DNA of 64,000 nucleotides from Hemerocallis citrina. Its lineage: Eukaryota; Streptophyta; Magnoliopsida; Asparagales; Asphodelaceae. The DNA is taken from positions 84,264,853 to 84,328,852 of the forward strand of contig CM030367.1 of NCBI GenBank assembly GCA_017893485.1, written 5' to 3'. Positions 11,682 to 23,800 of the stretch are shown one piece after another. The notes under the pieces were generated by a model. The model saw only the letters and a list, made by a program, of their open reading frames with translations. It did not search any database and was not told where the DNA came from. Position 1 is the first letter of the stretch; each line of letters starts with the position of its first letter. Made by a program: the position numbers and the translations under genes.

Positions 11682-11711
11682 GGGGGGGGGGGGGGGGGGG
11701 GGGAGGGGGGG
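11682..11711. repeat. Poly-G tract
   Basis: A nearly pure run of about 30 G, interrupted by single A. The homologous position at about 14235 has only a short run (aaggggggac), so it expanded in this copy. Its exact length may be affected by sequencing error. Confidence 0.8.
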
Positions 11712-11826
11712 ACACATTCTAAAAATAATTTAGTCTAATTCATCATTGCCTAGACCATCATAAATAAAAAGACTTGAATTGAAATTTAAATCAAGCAATT
11801 CCTGTTAGTGATAACTCTAATCATTC

Positions 11827-11932
11827 TTGCAGCATAGATGGTTGAAATCGACCTGCACCATAGATGGTTGAAATCGAACAGCAGCATAGATAGTTGAAAT
11901 CGACACATGCCTGCAGCATAGATGGTCTTCAA
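11827..11932. repeat. Short tandem repeat (about 30-40 bp unit)
   Basis: Four imperfect copies of the core gcagcatagatggttgaaatc follow one another, differing by point changes and small indels. Confidence 0.75.
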
Positions 11933-13389
11933 TAGTCTCATCTTTAAAGAACTGGATCAAAAAGTCCATGCACACAGCAGCCATATTGTTACACAAACCC
12001 AACTAATATAAAAGATTTGTATCTAATATGAATATAACACAAGCAAAAGTCAAGAAAATATAAACCGCATAAACAAAGTTTTTGTACACAAAAGCCACAT
12101 TGTAACACAACCCTACTAATGTGAAACTTCAGTACACTAAACAGAGTAAAATAACAAAAGGAAATTCAGTAATAGAAAGCATTAACAAATAATTCATTTC
12201 TATTCAAAAACTGAAAAAAACTCACCTTTCAGTTGCAGTTGAGAAAAGATATTCTAGTTCAAGAGGCCGTAAAACCCCATCCTATAGTCAAAAGCATTTA
12301 TAATAACAACATCTTCACTGGAAAGAACATCTTCAGATAGCAGTAACTCTCAGTCAGCAAACACCTAAACTGGAAAAATTATTGTATATGCGAACATACA
12401 GATACCAGTAATCACCTCCAGAAAAAAATGCCTGCTAATATATTCATTTTTTGAATCTCAATGATGATGGTTATTGGGGTGGCTCAGAATCTCAATGATG
12501 ATGAAACAAAAGTAGTGATCAACTGAAATAAATTCAAATCTCTGAGTTCTACAACTCTAGATAATGTCTGCAAATGTACAGTTGATTGGTTGGACATGAA
12601 GAGAAGTTTCATGAAAGTGCAAATGAATGGTTGGACATGTATAGAACTCTCCTGTACTCGATAGGACCCAAATCCACTCAAAAATTTTCTCTTCAATTTT
12701 GAACAGTAAAGAAAGATGGACAGGAAAAAAAATTCAGTTTAGTTATATAGGATCAGAATACATCTCCAGATTCTTCAGATGCACATGTTGATAGTGTAAA
12801 AAATCCTTTTCTGATTTTTGTAATAAAAAAACTGGGAAATTTTGTTTTTGGTTACTTGTATTTCAAAACCTGGTTTTGCCCTAGCATCAGAAGCCATCAC
12901 AAGCATGAGAAGCCTTCACAGTTATAACATAGTATGAAGTAGCACATGAACAAAATTTCAGTTTACTTATATAGGATTAGAATATATCACCTCCATATTC
13001 TTCAGATTGATCAGAAGGCATCCCTTATAAATCATCCCTTATAAAGCATCACATAGCTTCAGAAGTCATCACAAGCATCTGAAACCATCACAAGTATCAG
13101 GAGCCTTCATAGTAATACCATAGTAAATTTTGACAGGGAAAAAAATTTTATGGGTTAATAAAAATCACCTTAAAACATAATATATGCTTTCCCTTATAAA
13201 CCATCAGTAGCCATCATTATCCATCACAAGCATCAGAAGGCATTAGAAGCATTAGAAGCCATCTTCAGATAGATATTTTGACAAGAACAAAATTTGGAAA
13301 GCCAAAAATTATCAGTGTAGTTATATAGGATCAGAAGCCATCATCTCCAAATTCATCTCAGGCACATTTTTTTAATCCATCAACCTGAT

Positions 13390-13525
13390 TAACTAGTTAG
13401 CTATATCCTGTTTTGAAAAAGTGTTTTGTAGAATCTCTTTTACAACCTGTTTTCATAAACCTCCAAACCCCTCTTTTCCAAAACATCCCCTTTCCTTACT
13501 CCCTTCAACGCTCTTTAAAAGATTG
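13390..13525. repeat. Left terminal inverted repeat of the Harbinger element
   Basis: About 130 bp that pairs, as an inverted copy with scattered mismatches, with about 18130-18280. The outer few bases differ, so the exact terminus is uncertain. Confidence 0.65.
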
Positions 13526-14656
13526 TCGACATATGGGACTAACTTCCTATCCACATAACCAGTCATCCTGGACATATGGGATTATCTGAAATATCAGTAA
13601 TATTCATAGGAATATCAATACCCAATAAGATACAAATCTGCAGCAAATTAAATAAAATGACCCAATTAATATGTGAAGGATATCAATACCCAAATGCTTA
13701 ACAATATCCCATTTGCCAACACATGTTAACCAGCTGCTCCACACCACACTAACTCCTGCGATAAACTGTAACAAAAAAATATGATATCATGAAAGTAAAT
13801 ACAAGTAAATAGCAGAGTCAAATATTTGGGGGAATTGAATTAGTCGTAGGCTCAGAACACATTTGTATAGAACAATTGTTCAAATAACTCATCAAGATTA
13901 GCCTAGGGCTGCATTTTTTAAAATGCCATGCCAAGTAGTTCTAATCATGTGTCAACCCCCTCTGCCACCCATAGTTGAATTCATCAATCATACACTCAGT
14001 ACAATGGAAAAAGTCCACATAAAAACCTCTCTGAGAACTCGTAAACCACAACAGAAATTGGATAAGAAGCCATTATCTCCATCATCTCCAGATTGATCAG
14101 AGGCACATGATGATAGTGTATTAAAATGCCATCATTCTGACTTCACATAAACCAAAATAGAAACCACAGATCAGCCTTGATTTTCACTAAAGGTTTGATA
14201 TTTTCCAATTCACCAATATACAACACAACCAGGCAAAAGGGGGGACACACATCCAAATAATAATTTGAAAAGTTCATCATTGCCTAGACCGACATCATCT
14301 TGGTGATTTAAAAAAATTATAACAAGCACTTCCTATTAGTGACAACTCCATTCATTCTTCTGACCATCATTGCTAACAAAACTACATCCATGTGCAATGC
14401 CTGGATATCAATAATTGGTCAAGTGGAATCTCACACATTATATAAAACATTAATAAGTGGAATCTAAGACCGGTGATCATTACCATGACCATCATATTTA
14501 AATCAACTTGAATGTGGTTATCAAATAAATGAGAAACGAAAGGAACAAATACAGTGATAATCATAACATTAAATGGTACAATGAAGCTAGACACCATATT
14601 AGGCTAAAATAGTAGTTAGAATGTAAAAACTCCAAATTACATCAATGTCTCGTATT

Positions 14657-15907
14657 TCACATTGCCGTAGCAATTTGATCTCTTTTGCTACCCATACGGT
14701 TCAATTGGGAAGAGTACAAATCCAACCCTTGAGATGTTGATGCATTCTCTTCATTTTGTAGATGATGATTTAATTCTTCCTCTATAAAATCCGAAAAAAA
14801 TGAATCATCTACTGAATATCTCCGTATAAAATTATGAACGGCGCAACAAGCAGTTACCATTAGAACTTGTCTTGTTGGCTTGTAGTTTGTCATATATTTG
14901 AAGATTGGAAACCTTTTTTTAAATACTCCAAAGGTTCTTTCAATGACATTTCGTAGCCTAGAATGCATTTTGTTAAAGTGTTGCCTATGTTGAGTCGGTG
15001 CATGATTAGCCCCTTGGAAGTCTTACAAGTGATAAGTTTCACCACGGTATGGTGTTAAAAAATCTGGCATATTTGTATAACCACAATCTACCAAATAATA
15101 TTTATCATCTGGAGGGATTTGAAACAGTCCTTGTGATAATGCACTTTGAATTACACGGGAGTCGTTAGCACTTCCTTCCCATCCCACATAAACAAATATG
15201 AACATCAAATCAAATTCACAAGCGGCGATGAAATTTTGCGTTATCTGACCCTTTCGTGCCCGACAAGTATTGTGTCGACTAGCGGGTGCCCAAGCATCGA
15301 CTAATGTGCTATCAACAGTACTGATAGCTCCCTACATTATTGAATTTAAAACCTAAAATATCAGTATACATTGAAATATTATAATAATATGTTAATAAAC
15401 ATGGTTCTAAAAATACCTTAAACCATGGATAAAAATCCGTGAAACTAGTGATCCTTTCATGTACACGTGTCGTATTTGGGGGAGTAATGAGTACTGTTGC
15501 TGCTCTGGCCAAACCTCTCAATACATTTTTAAAATGTTGGTTTATTGTATGTGTCGAGTGTTGAAACCGATCAGAAGCCCCTCTTTGTCTGTGACTATGA
15601 CCGACAATATACAAAAAAATGGCAACACTTTCTTCAATAAACATGTGTCCATGTTGGGGCTCCCCGTGCGTCTCCTCGAGGTAGTTGCCATTTTCAAAAA
15701 TTCACACAAAGCCAAAAAACAATATTGATTCATACGGAATATGCGATGACACTTATACACGGGACCATCTAATACTTCTTGCAAATATTCTCGTCCTGTA
15801 AGTGCAGAAGTGAAATGTGGTTCTTTTTGTTTTTGTATGGCTATTAGGAACTGGAGTGTCCTCAAGTCATCAAATCCGTCACTGTCATCATCTGACGAGT
15901 CCATCAC
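14657..15907 (-). pseudogene. PIF/Harbinger DDE transposase
   Basis: This would cut and rejoin the transposon ends. From ATG 15907 the N-terminal part reads M-M-D-S-S-D-D-D...Y-K-C-H-R-I-F-R-M-N-Q. A one-base frame break near 15640 is followed by M-F-I-E-E-S-V-A-I-F-L. A GT-AG intron fits 15332-15416 (85 nt) and joins F-K to G-A-I-S-T-V-D-S-T, the first catalytic aspartate region. The second aspartate is in G-S-A-N-D-S-R-V and the glutamate in N-V-I-E-R-T-F-G. A TAA near 15023 interrupts the frame between Y-H-L and D-F-Q-G. The DDE_Tnp_4 order and all three acidic residues are visible, but stop and frameshift make it inactive. Confidence 0.85.
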
Positions 15908-16388
15908 TATGTTAGCACTTGCAATAGTACTTCATGTGGAAAAGAAGATTTCATATGCATAAAGTATGTTGCATTTTTAATACTACGACAAGCTTTGATG
16001 TTATATGAAGAATTACCCTAACATCTTATATTATCTAACATTGATAAAGCACATAAAATCACAACATAACATAGTAATAGTTGAAGTTCATTTAATTAAA
16101 CCGTTACAAATAAACATCCACCTCATTGTGACAAGAAATAATGAGAAAACAAACTAAGAAAACAAAGTCAGATCCCTAATCCACGAAACTCCTAAGACAC
16201 ATCCCCTTAACCTCCTCGTTCATACATATGAAGGCTTGACGAATATCAGGACTTTGGGCAAACAACTGAACTGCCTTCCCAACCTGTTGGTAATTAATCC
16301 CGCTAATCGTATTAATTATATTCATGCACGCTCCAATGGAGAAAGGATCTTCTACAACCGGGGGTTAACTTGGCTCTCGACTTGGCTC

Positions 16389-17189
16389 TCACATTCTGGG
16401 CTCGTAGACTTTAGTTTTTGCAACATTTGCAGCGGTAATCCAATCGATAGCCATATCAAAATTAGAACCCTTCGTGCTTTTTGTTGCTCGACCACTTGAA
16501 TGGTCAGATTTCCTTTTGCGAGACTCCTGCCCTCTCGGCGCATCATCACCCTCATCATCCACATCTACATACGGTACATAGCGGTGGGTGAACTCATCAT
16601 CGACCCTTCGTTTCTCATCGGAGTCAAGGGGCTTTTGTGTTGAAGCCCTAGAAAGTAAGCCCTGGGCAGTAGAACCCTGAAAAATTTTGGTCAAAGCATC
16701 ATAATTCGCCAATCCCTTTGACCGAATTTTTTTTGCCTCGGGGTGTGCCTATCCACAAAAATTTTTCGTGTTAATTTACAAGTAATAAAGTGACGTTTAA
16801 GTATAATAAAATGTCAATCACATACTATTATCAAGATAAATATATATATCAACCTTAACATATGTCTGCCAAACTTCCGGCTCGCAATTGATTGTTTGGT
16901 TCTCTTCATCCCAACCCAAACCACTCTGGTTCTTCAAAGTCTCAAACTTCCTCTATTTAATCTTAAGTCTCGAATGTTTGTCTTTTAATTGTCTTACCGA
17001 AAATGTTCGGTTAATAATGTGTTTCATATCAACCACAAACTGTTGCCAAACTTTAGCTTCGAATATGGAACTTTTCAGACTATTTCGGTCGACCACATCC
17101 TCCATCAACATGACAAACACCCGTTCAATATTTGGATTCCATAACCCAAAATCAACATCCACCTCCATCTCCTTCCCCTTACTAGTCAT
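16389..17189 (-). pseudogene. Harbinger ORF1, Myb/SANT-like DNA-binding protein
   Basis: From ATG 17189 the frame shows the plant Myb/SANT-like domain: W-N-P-N-I-E-R-V-F-V...V-R-Q-L-K-D-K-H-S-R-L, then G-L-G-W-D-E-E-N-Q-T-I and A-H-P-E-A-K-K-I-R. A TAG stop near 16953 breaks the frame. An AT-rich GT-AG interval at about 16750-16865 separates V-W-Q-T-Y-V-K from A-H-P-E-A and is probably an intron. The C-terminal part (from 16712) is acidic and Lys/Arg rich (R-K-R-K-S), fitting a nuclear localisation role. In Harbinger elements this partner brings the transposase to DNA. Confidence 0.8.
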
Positions 17190-18124
17190 CTATATTAGGA
17201 ACATAAACGGTAAATATCAATGAAAAATGAGAAATTGCTGCATTATCTAAATGAACCGAAAATATTTTCACAGGAACAAATTTGGAGATGATGGCTTATT
17301 CTGACAAATTTTTGCAATCACAATTTTCCACAAGAACAAAATTAACCAAAAAAATTTCCCTCGGAAAAAATTGGGCAACGATGACAAAATTTCACAAGCA
17401 TCAGCAGCCATCATTATACATGACATGCGTCAGAAGGCATCAGAAGGCATTAGAAACCATCATAGGATGCACTGCCTATCCAGAAAAATGCAATTTGGGA
17501 ACCCAAAAATTACCCGTGTAGTTATATACGATCAGAAGCCGTCATCTCCAAATTCGTGTCATCTCCAAATTCATCTCAGGCACATCCCCTCAAACAAACC
17601 ATAAAAGAAAATAAAATAAAAAAACTCATTTTTTACAGACATCGATTACGTTGTCAATGACCACGCATCATACCCTTGTAAGCTAAAAAAAAATGGGTTC
17701 CAAAAAATCCATACCTTGGTTTGAAGAATAGAGAAGTTGTCTCCATAAGTTTCAAGCTTCAAACGACATTTTATTCGACTACACCTTGCTCGTCTACACC
17801 TTCTATTGTAAGCAGATCTGGTCTCACAAACCATGAACCCTAGATCGATGTAGGGGCCACCAAATCCAACGTACTCTATGGATATATGCTTTCATCGGCC
17901 AACCGAATCTTACGGAGTCGATTTGGTGAAGATTTTCTCAAGAATCGTTGATTTTGCAAACGATTTTTGCTGGATCTGGGAAGAACTAGATCAGCGGTGT
18001 TGTCAAGAAGGGAGAAAGATAGGAGCGTTGAAGGGGGGTAAAGGAGAGCATTAAAAGGAGTAAGGAGAGGGGACGTTTTGGCGAAAGAGGAACTCAGATC
18101 AGCGTAGTTGTCGAGAAGGGAGAG
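17190..18124. other. Harbinger 5' non-coding part
   Basis: No gene. 17390-17590 is a same-orientation relative of 13190-13370 (catcagaaggcattagaa and gatcagaagcc modules). The rest shows nothing I can identify. Confidence 0.5.
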
Positions 18125-18293
18125 CGTTGAAGGGGAGTAAAGGAGAGAGCGTTGAAGGGAGTAAAGGAGACAGCGTTGAAGGGGACGTTTTCAAAAAGAG
18201 GGATTTGGAGTGTTAGGAGAACAGGTTGTGAAAGAGATTCTCCAAAACTCTTTTTCAAAACCGGTTTCAGAACTTGAGTGTATAGAAACACCT
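18125..18293. repeat. Right terminal inverted repeat of the Harbinger element
   Basis: Inverted counterpart of 13390-13525. It is preceded at 18020-18185 by short tandem repeats of gcgttgaagggg(ag)taaaggaga. Confidence 0.65.
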
Positions 18294-18720
18294 TTTGGGG
18301 CATTTTTAAAAAAAAAAAACTAAAATCGCATTTTAAAAGTTTTTTCCCCCAAATTGCAAAAGAGGTATCAAGCATTGTACAAGAGATACAAAGCATATCA
18401 TACATATCCAACAGAATGTCAAGATGTTTAGCTTGAACATAAAGCAACATAATGCAAGGTCATCAACTATGTAGTGCAAAGTTAGCTGATCATCAAAAAA
18501 TCAACTTCGAAGGAAGAAGGGCACAAAAATGTATGGTTCAGTTAAAACATATCCTTAGATGAGGAATGCTGCAAAATAGAATGTCGTAATCATCTTTTGA
18601 CCAACATAAAAATGCCGATTCCGAGGAAGTACAAAAGTATAAATTACCTAAAGAACTTAACATTTACGGGATTTATGTAAACTGGTGAATTATTCAAACA
18701 TATAATTTACCTGATAAAGA
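18294..18720. other. Unassigned, possibly start of the pararetrovirus-like segment
   Basis: No clear ORF of size. From about 18630 short open stretches on the plus strand lead into the ORF at 18773, so this may be viral in origin. I cannot prove it. Confidence 0.3.
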
Positions 18721-19769
18721 AAAACCTACTGCAACTAACATTCCCACTTCGCAAGTAAGCCAATCTTTTCGCTTGATGGCTTGTAAATCTCAGAATTCAA
18801 GATTTTCTAGAACTACTTCACTTCTGCAAAATTGCAACGAAAAAGTCATAGAATTAGAGGCAAAAGTGATAGTACAAAACATGATTTCTATGGATCAACA
18901 ACACTTAGTCGGTGACTGTAGGCTTCTTTTGTTTTTCAAACAATTTGAAGACATTGGAAACTCAAAATTCTTTGTTGACGAAGAGATTATTCTCAATAGA
19001 AATCAACGACCTCGCCTAATGGCATGTTTTCATGACATTCCTAAATATCAAAAACATATAGAAAATGACATGTTCACGATATTTATGTCAACAAAAATTA
19101 TCCAAAAGAATATGTTAATTGTATACCAGAAATCTGTAAAACAAAACTTTCTGAGTATACCAATAGGTTTCAAAAAAAATTCATGTTTCGAATATGGAGC
19201 GTTTGGGAAGAATGGCAATACATTACGCAATTTCCCTCTGTGCAGCTTCGGGAAATGGAAAGAGTATGAGAACAACCACAACATCAGCTCCTTAAATTCA
19301 ATAGGGACTTTCTTGAAGATAAAGAGTGCCTACTCGCCGCTGCCCAAGACTTTTTTGAACAAACAAATTATATGGCTAATCTTGGAGCACACTCTATTCA
19401 CAAAGGAAAAACAATCTTACTGGTGGATAAACTCTCTTCTTACGAACCACTAGCAGAATGTGTCCAAAAGGCACATAATTTTCTTTCGTCTTTACACCTA
19501 GGACAAATAGGTACCACAACACAAGAAGAACTTTTCGAGAAACAAGAAGAAGAAGCACAGAGAGACCCTGGAGATGATGGCAAGATAGTGGACTCAGACA
19601 CAATGGCTGGATTGGATGACTAGAAGCATGGTGGAACCCGCTACAATAATTCCATACGTGGACTCCGCAGGACAATAATGCAGCCCCCTCTAAAAAGAAG
19701 ATTTCTTATTATGGCACACTGATAAAAGAAAAAAGATAAGAAGGAATACCTACCTGTCGATCACTGTTG
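18721..19769 (+). pseudogene. Endogenous pararetrovirus-like 3'-terminal ORF, decayed
   Basis: An open frame at 18773-19453 (226 codons) and a second at 19372-19623 (ending E-E-E-A-Q-R-D-P-G-D-D) overlap in different frames. They look like one coding region broken by frameshifts, since parts of 19190-19370 continue into the second frame apart from a TGA. I do not recognise a domain. The viral assignment is by context. The same 3' part recurs at 24515-24967, next to protease- and RT-like sequence. It is followed by a TATA-type promoter and leader, as in the intergenic region of Caulimoviridae. Alternative: an unrelated repeat. Confidence 0.5.
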
Positions 19770-20494
19770 TGTTGGGATGGGGTGTCTACAAACACACCGA
19801 TGGTGGCACAACGAAACTGATTAGAGAAATGATAATGTCGGAGTAGAGGAGACGAATCAATTGAACACCCAAGTAAAATAGATTTACTAATCCAACACAA
19901 GCACCACGAGAATTTATCCCGATTAGCTTTCACTTAATCCGAATGGAAAATATAGAGAGATATAATATTCAGCTAGAAGAGATTACAAGGTGTCAATACA
20001 AGAAATTAAACTCACTCACCAAGAACTATCTCTCTCTCAAGCCTCTCTTTGCAAGGGAGAAAATATCAATGATGTAATATCACTCTTATATTGGAGGAGA
20101 TTACAAAATATAGAAGAAGAATAGAGAGAACCCTAGGTTAATCTTGATTCTCAATCATCAGATATAAGCTGAAGAAGAAGTAACTGAATATGAGCCGTAT
20201 TGACTTGGAGTTGAAGATTGGGATGAAACGACCAAATAAATTGAGGCACAAAAAGAATACAGTGCCGCAGACAGTCGACCATCCAACAAGACCAGTCGAC
20301 TGACCTCCGCTTGGCCAAAATCCTGTAAAACTGTGGTTGGGTGAGCGGTCAGGGATGCGGTCGACCGTCCCTCTTCCCGGCTGCTGATGTTGTTGTTTTC
20401 TCTTCTATCCTCTTCGACGCTTTGACCTTCGTGATTCATCGTATATTCTTCTAATTTGAACCAAGAGTATTCAAGACATATTCCTAACATGTTG
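19765..20494 (-). mobile_element. Solo LTR (TSD TGTTG) inside the pararetrovirus-like locus
   Basis: LTR 19770-20489 (720 bp) runs from TGTTGGGA to TCCTAACA. TGTTG lies on both sides at 19765-19769 and 20490-20494. The paralogous segment at 24945-24965 reads straight through the same point (cactgttgaagattt) and is the empty site, which proves the insertion. It carries several GTCGAC-type palindromes at 20272-20365. Orientation is uncertain. Confidence 0.92.
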
Positions 20495-20894
20495 AAGATT
20501 CCTTCTTATCAAGCCAACTCACCTTCACCTTTTGGATGTCACTGCATCTATCCGTTGTATTTATAAGGGGGAAAAGGCCCATTGTTTGATCATTGAAAAA
20601 CTTAGAGAGCTACTGTAAATTATTTTGAGTGTTTTCTTTTCTTCTTTTCAACTTTGCAACTTTGTGAGCCACTGTAAAAAATCGTATAAGAGCCTTATAC
20701 ATAGTGTTGGTGTATCTTCACATTGAGAGTATATTGTAAGTATTTTTATCTTCATGATAGATTAAATCTCTCTTGAGCATGTTCTCTAATTTGCCATTAG
20801 TATCTCCCTTAATATATGATTAAAGGTTATCCTAATTACCCTTCTTGTTCTTAAGTTAGTACGAGATTTTCACCACACTGGGCTGTAGGTGGAT
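20490..20894 (+). promoter_or_regulatory. Pararetrovirus-like pregenomic promoter and leader
   Basis: After the ORF end and an intergenic spacer, a TATA element TATTTATAAG lies at 20558-20567 with GGGGG just after it. A transcribed-leader-like stretch without long ORFs follows. This resembles the 35S-type promoter position of plant pararetroviruses, but it is judged from layout only. The upstream part (caactcaccttcacctttt, gatgtcact) is also found at 51144-51170. Confidence 0.5.
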
Positions 20895-23800
20895 TGTAAC
20901 CTCTATTGCTCATATTTGTATTTTCAATTATATTTAATAAAATTCTTGATTATTTATTTCTGGGTGTATTTAATTTATTTTCATTGTATGGTGTGTTGTT
21001 CTTCTCTCTCTTGTGATTCATTTTGCATTGATTCAGCTTTTTATTCTCATTTATTTGGCCTACAATTTGTTCTTGATATCGTCTATTGTTTAAACCTATT
21101 TCATGGCCTAATTGTCTCTTATTGGATTCTTTTTACCCTATTGGATACTATCCAGTTCACCCAAACCCATATTGTCCCTATATAAACACCATAATTGAAC
21201 CCTAACCCTAATTACCAAACCCTAATACCTATTCTCTCTCTCTAGCTGTCTCTTTCTCTCTCTTCCTAGACATCTTCCCTCACCCCCGACCTCTTCCTTG
21301 CCGTCGCCGTTGTCGTCCTTCACTGTCGACGGCGGAGCTCCCTCTTCTCTTCCTCGTCGCTATGGTCGACAACACCCCAGGCGCCGCTCCGATTCGTCGC
21401 TGCCGTCGTCTTGTCCTCGAGCAGCCGTGACACTTCCTAGCCGCCATCATCGTCTTCCCTGGTATGGCTGCTGCTGCCGGTCTTGCTATCGTTGGCTTCT
21501 GTCTCTTGGTGTGTGTGCACATACATCGTGTGCACGTGCTTCGGGTGTTGGATCTTGTCTCTCGTCTCTCGTTCGTGTGTTCATTGTTTAGGATCCGTTC
21601 CCGTTATTCTATTCTTCATTTTTGTCATCTTCATTAGCAGGCAAGTAGCTTGTATGTGTTCTTTCTGTCATACAAGTTAATACCGTAAGTAATCTAGTAT
21701 GAAAATATTTGTACTCTCATGATGATCCATATCTGTTAGTTAAACCGTTGACATTATCTCTTGATCATAAAAATAATTAGATTAGTGGACATCTTGACTG
21801 TATGTTGTTTGTAGTACACCGTATGTTGTAGATGGCTTGCATAGATGGTTGTTGGATGTATTATCTCATTATAGACCGTTTATTCGCATGTCATGCTGAT
21901 TTGAGTAACTCACATATACCATACTTTGTATGACATCTAGATTGGACCGTTTGTAGTTAAGTTGTTGGATAAAATGCATAAAGGAACTTTTGTTCACTGC
22001 TGCCCTATTTTGTAAAGTAATTTCGACCCTGTTAACATTCGTAAAATAAATAAGTTTGTGAACATGATTTGTATTCTATGTTTTCTGGTTTCCAGAACTT
22101 TCGACGGATCTGAATTCCGAGTTTTGATGCATGAGTTATTGCTTTTTTACTACAGACATATTGTATTTTCTAGATTCTGAACTATATGTATTCTGTATAG
22201 AGTTTGAACTCTAAATTTTGCTAAGTATGTTTACATATGACTGGGATCAATCCCTAATTTTTGTAGAATTAATTAATGACTTTTATATCTCCTTTCATGC
22301 CTTCGAAACCAATCGAAATATTTCTAAACTACATACTGTTCAGTAAAGAACTATGTTTACAACCAAATTCTATTTGTTTTTTATGAAAACTTTATGAATA
22401 TAAATTGTAGCCTGATTTGTCTATTTTACTACCCTTTTGATGGATCTGGATTTTGAATTATATTTTATGAATTATCTCTGTTTTGGTATTGCTGTGTCTG
22501 AACTTTCATAATTGAGATTTTGTTGCATTATTCCGTTTTCCCAATTTTGTTGACTATACTATGTGTAATGTAAATTCATGATATTTTGTATTTTGAAACT
22601 AGATTTGATAGGAAATCTTCTAGATTTTTCTCAAATTTAATTATAATGATTTTAAACTCTTTTTAGGCTTATAAACAAGAATTTGAAATTTCTGGCTGAA
22701 CATAACTTCTATATTAAACGTTGTTTTCAACCCTATTTCTGTGGCTGATATATGACTTATATATATGTGCTGGAATCGGCAGAGAGTCTAGTTCCTAGAT
22801 TTTCTGAAGGATCTAGATTTGCTGTTTTTTAGCAATGGAAATCTCAAATTTGGTACAGTAGTGTCTTGATATTCAGAACTAAAAATTTCGTTGTTTTGAC
22901 TATTATGAGTTGTTTTTATCAACCGTTGTAATCACTATTTCATATTAGACTTATTTCCTGTTCTTTCTATATCTTTAGACTGTTTGTATTCGTTCACACA
23001 TGTTTAATAATAATAAAAGAAATCAAGCTGGGGTTTTTAAGGGAAAAGATCGAGTAGTGGACAATATAGAAATACATATTCAGAAGGGACTCGTTTTCCC
23101 ACTGTTTAGTGTGGTACCTATTGTTTATCTCTGGATGCATGAGGGCATGTTCCATGACACTGTTACTATTTGTTATTACTGTTACTGTTACAGTTTGTCT
23201 AAATATATTGTCCTATAGAAGTTCCACTACAAAATCTTAAAACGAAACTGTTTGCTGTAGCAACCATATGGTAAAATCTGGGACGCATGAAGTGCTACCT
23301 AGTTAGTAATGAACATTAAACATAAGAATAACTATTTACACTGTCATATCATGTTACTATTACTGTGGATCCTTACTGTTACTGTTGATTACTGCTACCG
23401 GTTACACACTGCTATTATTGATCCTTACTGTTACTGTTATGTTTCTCCTGTTATTACTATACTGCTTACTATCATTGTATACTGTTATATTTACTACCCT
23501 CTCCATGTTAGTATTACTCGTTTAGTTTAGTTTTTCCCCCATTTTCCTACTTGTATTGCTTGCGGCCCGGACTTGCATCTAACGGGCGATATGTTTTCAT
23601 GTTTCCCCTATTTTCCTTGTAATTTCTATATGAGCAGATTTTGCTGATCAATTGCCTACTGGAGTTGGTGAGCAAAAGTTTTGAGCTGCGTAATTGGAAT
23701 AATTTACTTAAATATTTTGATGAACTATTTTATTTCATGAACTGTATTGAGACTTGTATTTAGGCTTATTGTCCCAGGATTATTGTTTCGTTTCGGATCT

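Larger units (their letters stand above)
10773..13389. repeat. Degenerate repeat-rich region left of the Harbinger element
   Basis: No gene is visible. 10969-11830 corresponds in the same orientation to 13695-14380 (shared anchors include ctgctccacaccac, ctcctgcgataaa and ccaatatacaacaaaaccagg). 11430-11500 matches 14070-14140 in inverted orientation. A module around atcagaagccatcatctcca recurs at about 11620, 12750, 12970, 13325, 14070 and 17530. The region probably derives from Harbinger non-coding ends that were duplicated and shuffled. Confidence 0.6.
13390..18293 (-). mobile_element. PIF/Harbinger DNA transposon, decayed
   Basis: Two minus-strand genes are arranged as in plant PIF/Harbinger elements: a Myb/SANT-like ORF1 (to 17189) upstream of a DDE transposase (to 15907). 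Imperfect terminal inverted repeats are visible. 13395-13520 on the plus strand aligns with the reverse complement of about 18130-18280, through shared pieces such as ttttgaaaaag, gagaatctcttt and acaacctgtt. The right outer end, read inward, starts GGTGTTTCTA, close to plant Harbinger ends. The left outer end is shorter and its 3-bp target duplication could not be fixed, so boundaries are approximate. Confidence 0.7.

Noticed and set aside
11682..11711. Poly-G tract as a possible G-quadruplex regulator
   Set aside because: No gene nearby, and the paralogous position has only a short run. Most likely slippage.
15459..15728. 89-codon ORF on plus
   Set aside because: Shadow of the Harbinger transposase.
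21298..21591. 97-codon Ser/Arg/Pro-rich ORF with an upstream TATA element
   Set aside because: Lies within the leader part of the gypsy solo LTR and has low-complexity composition. The matching LTRs have different, unconserved ORFs.
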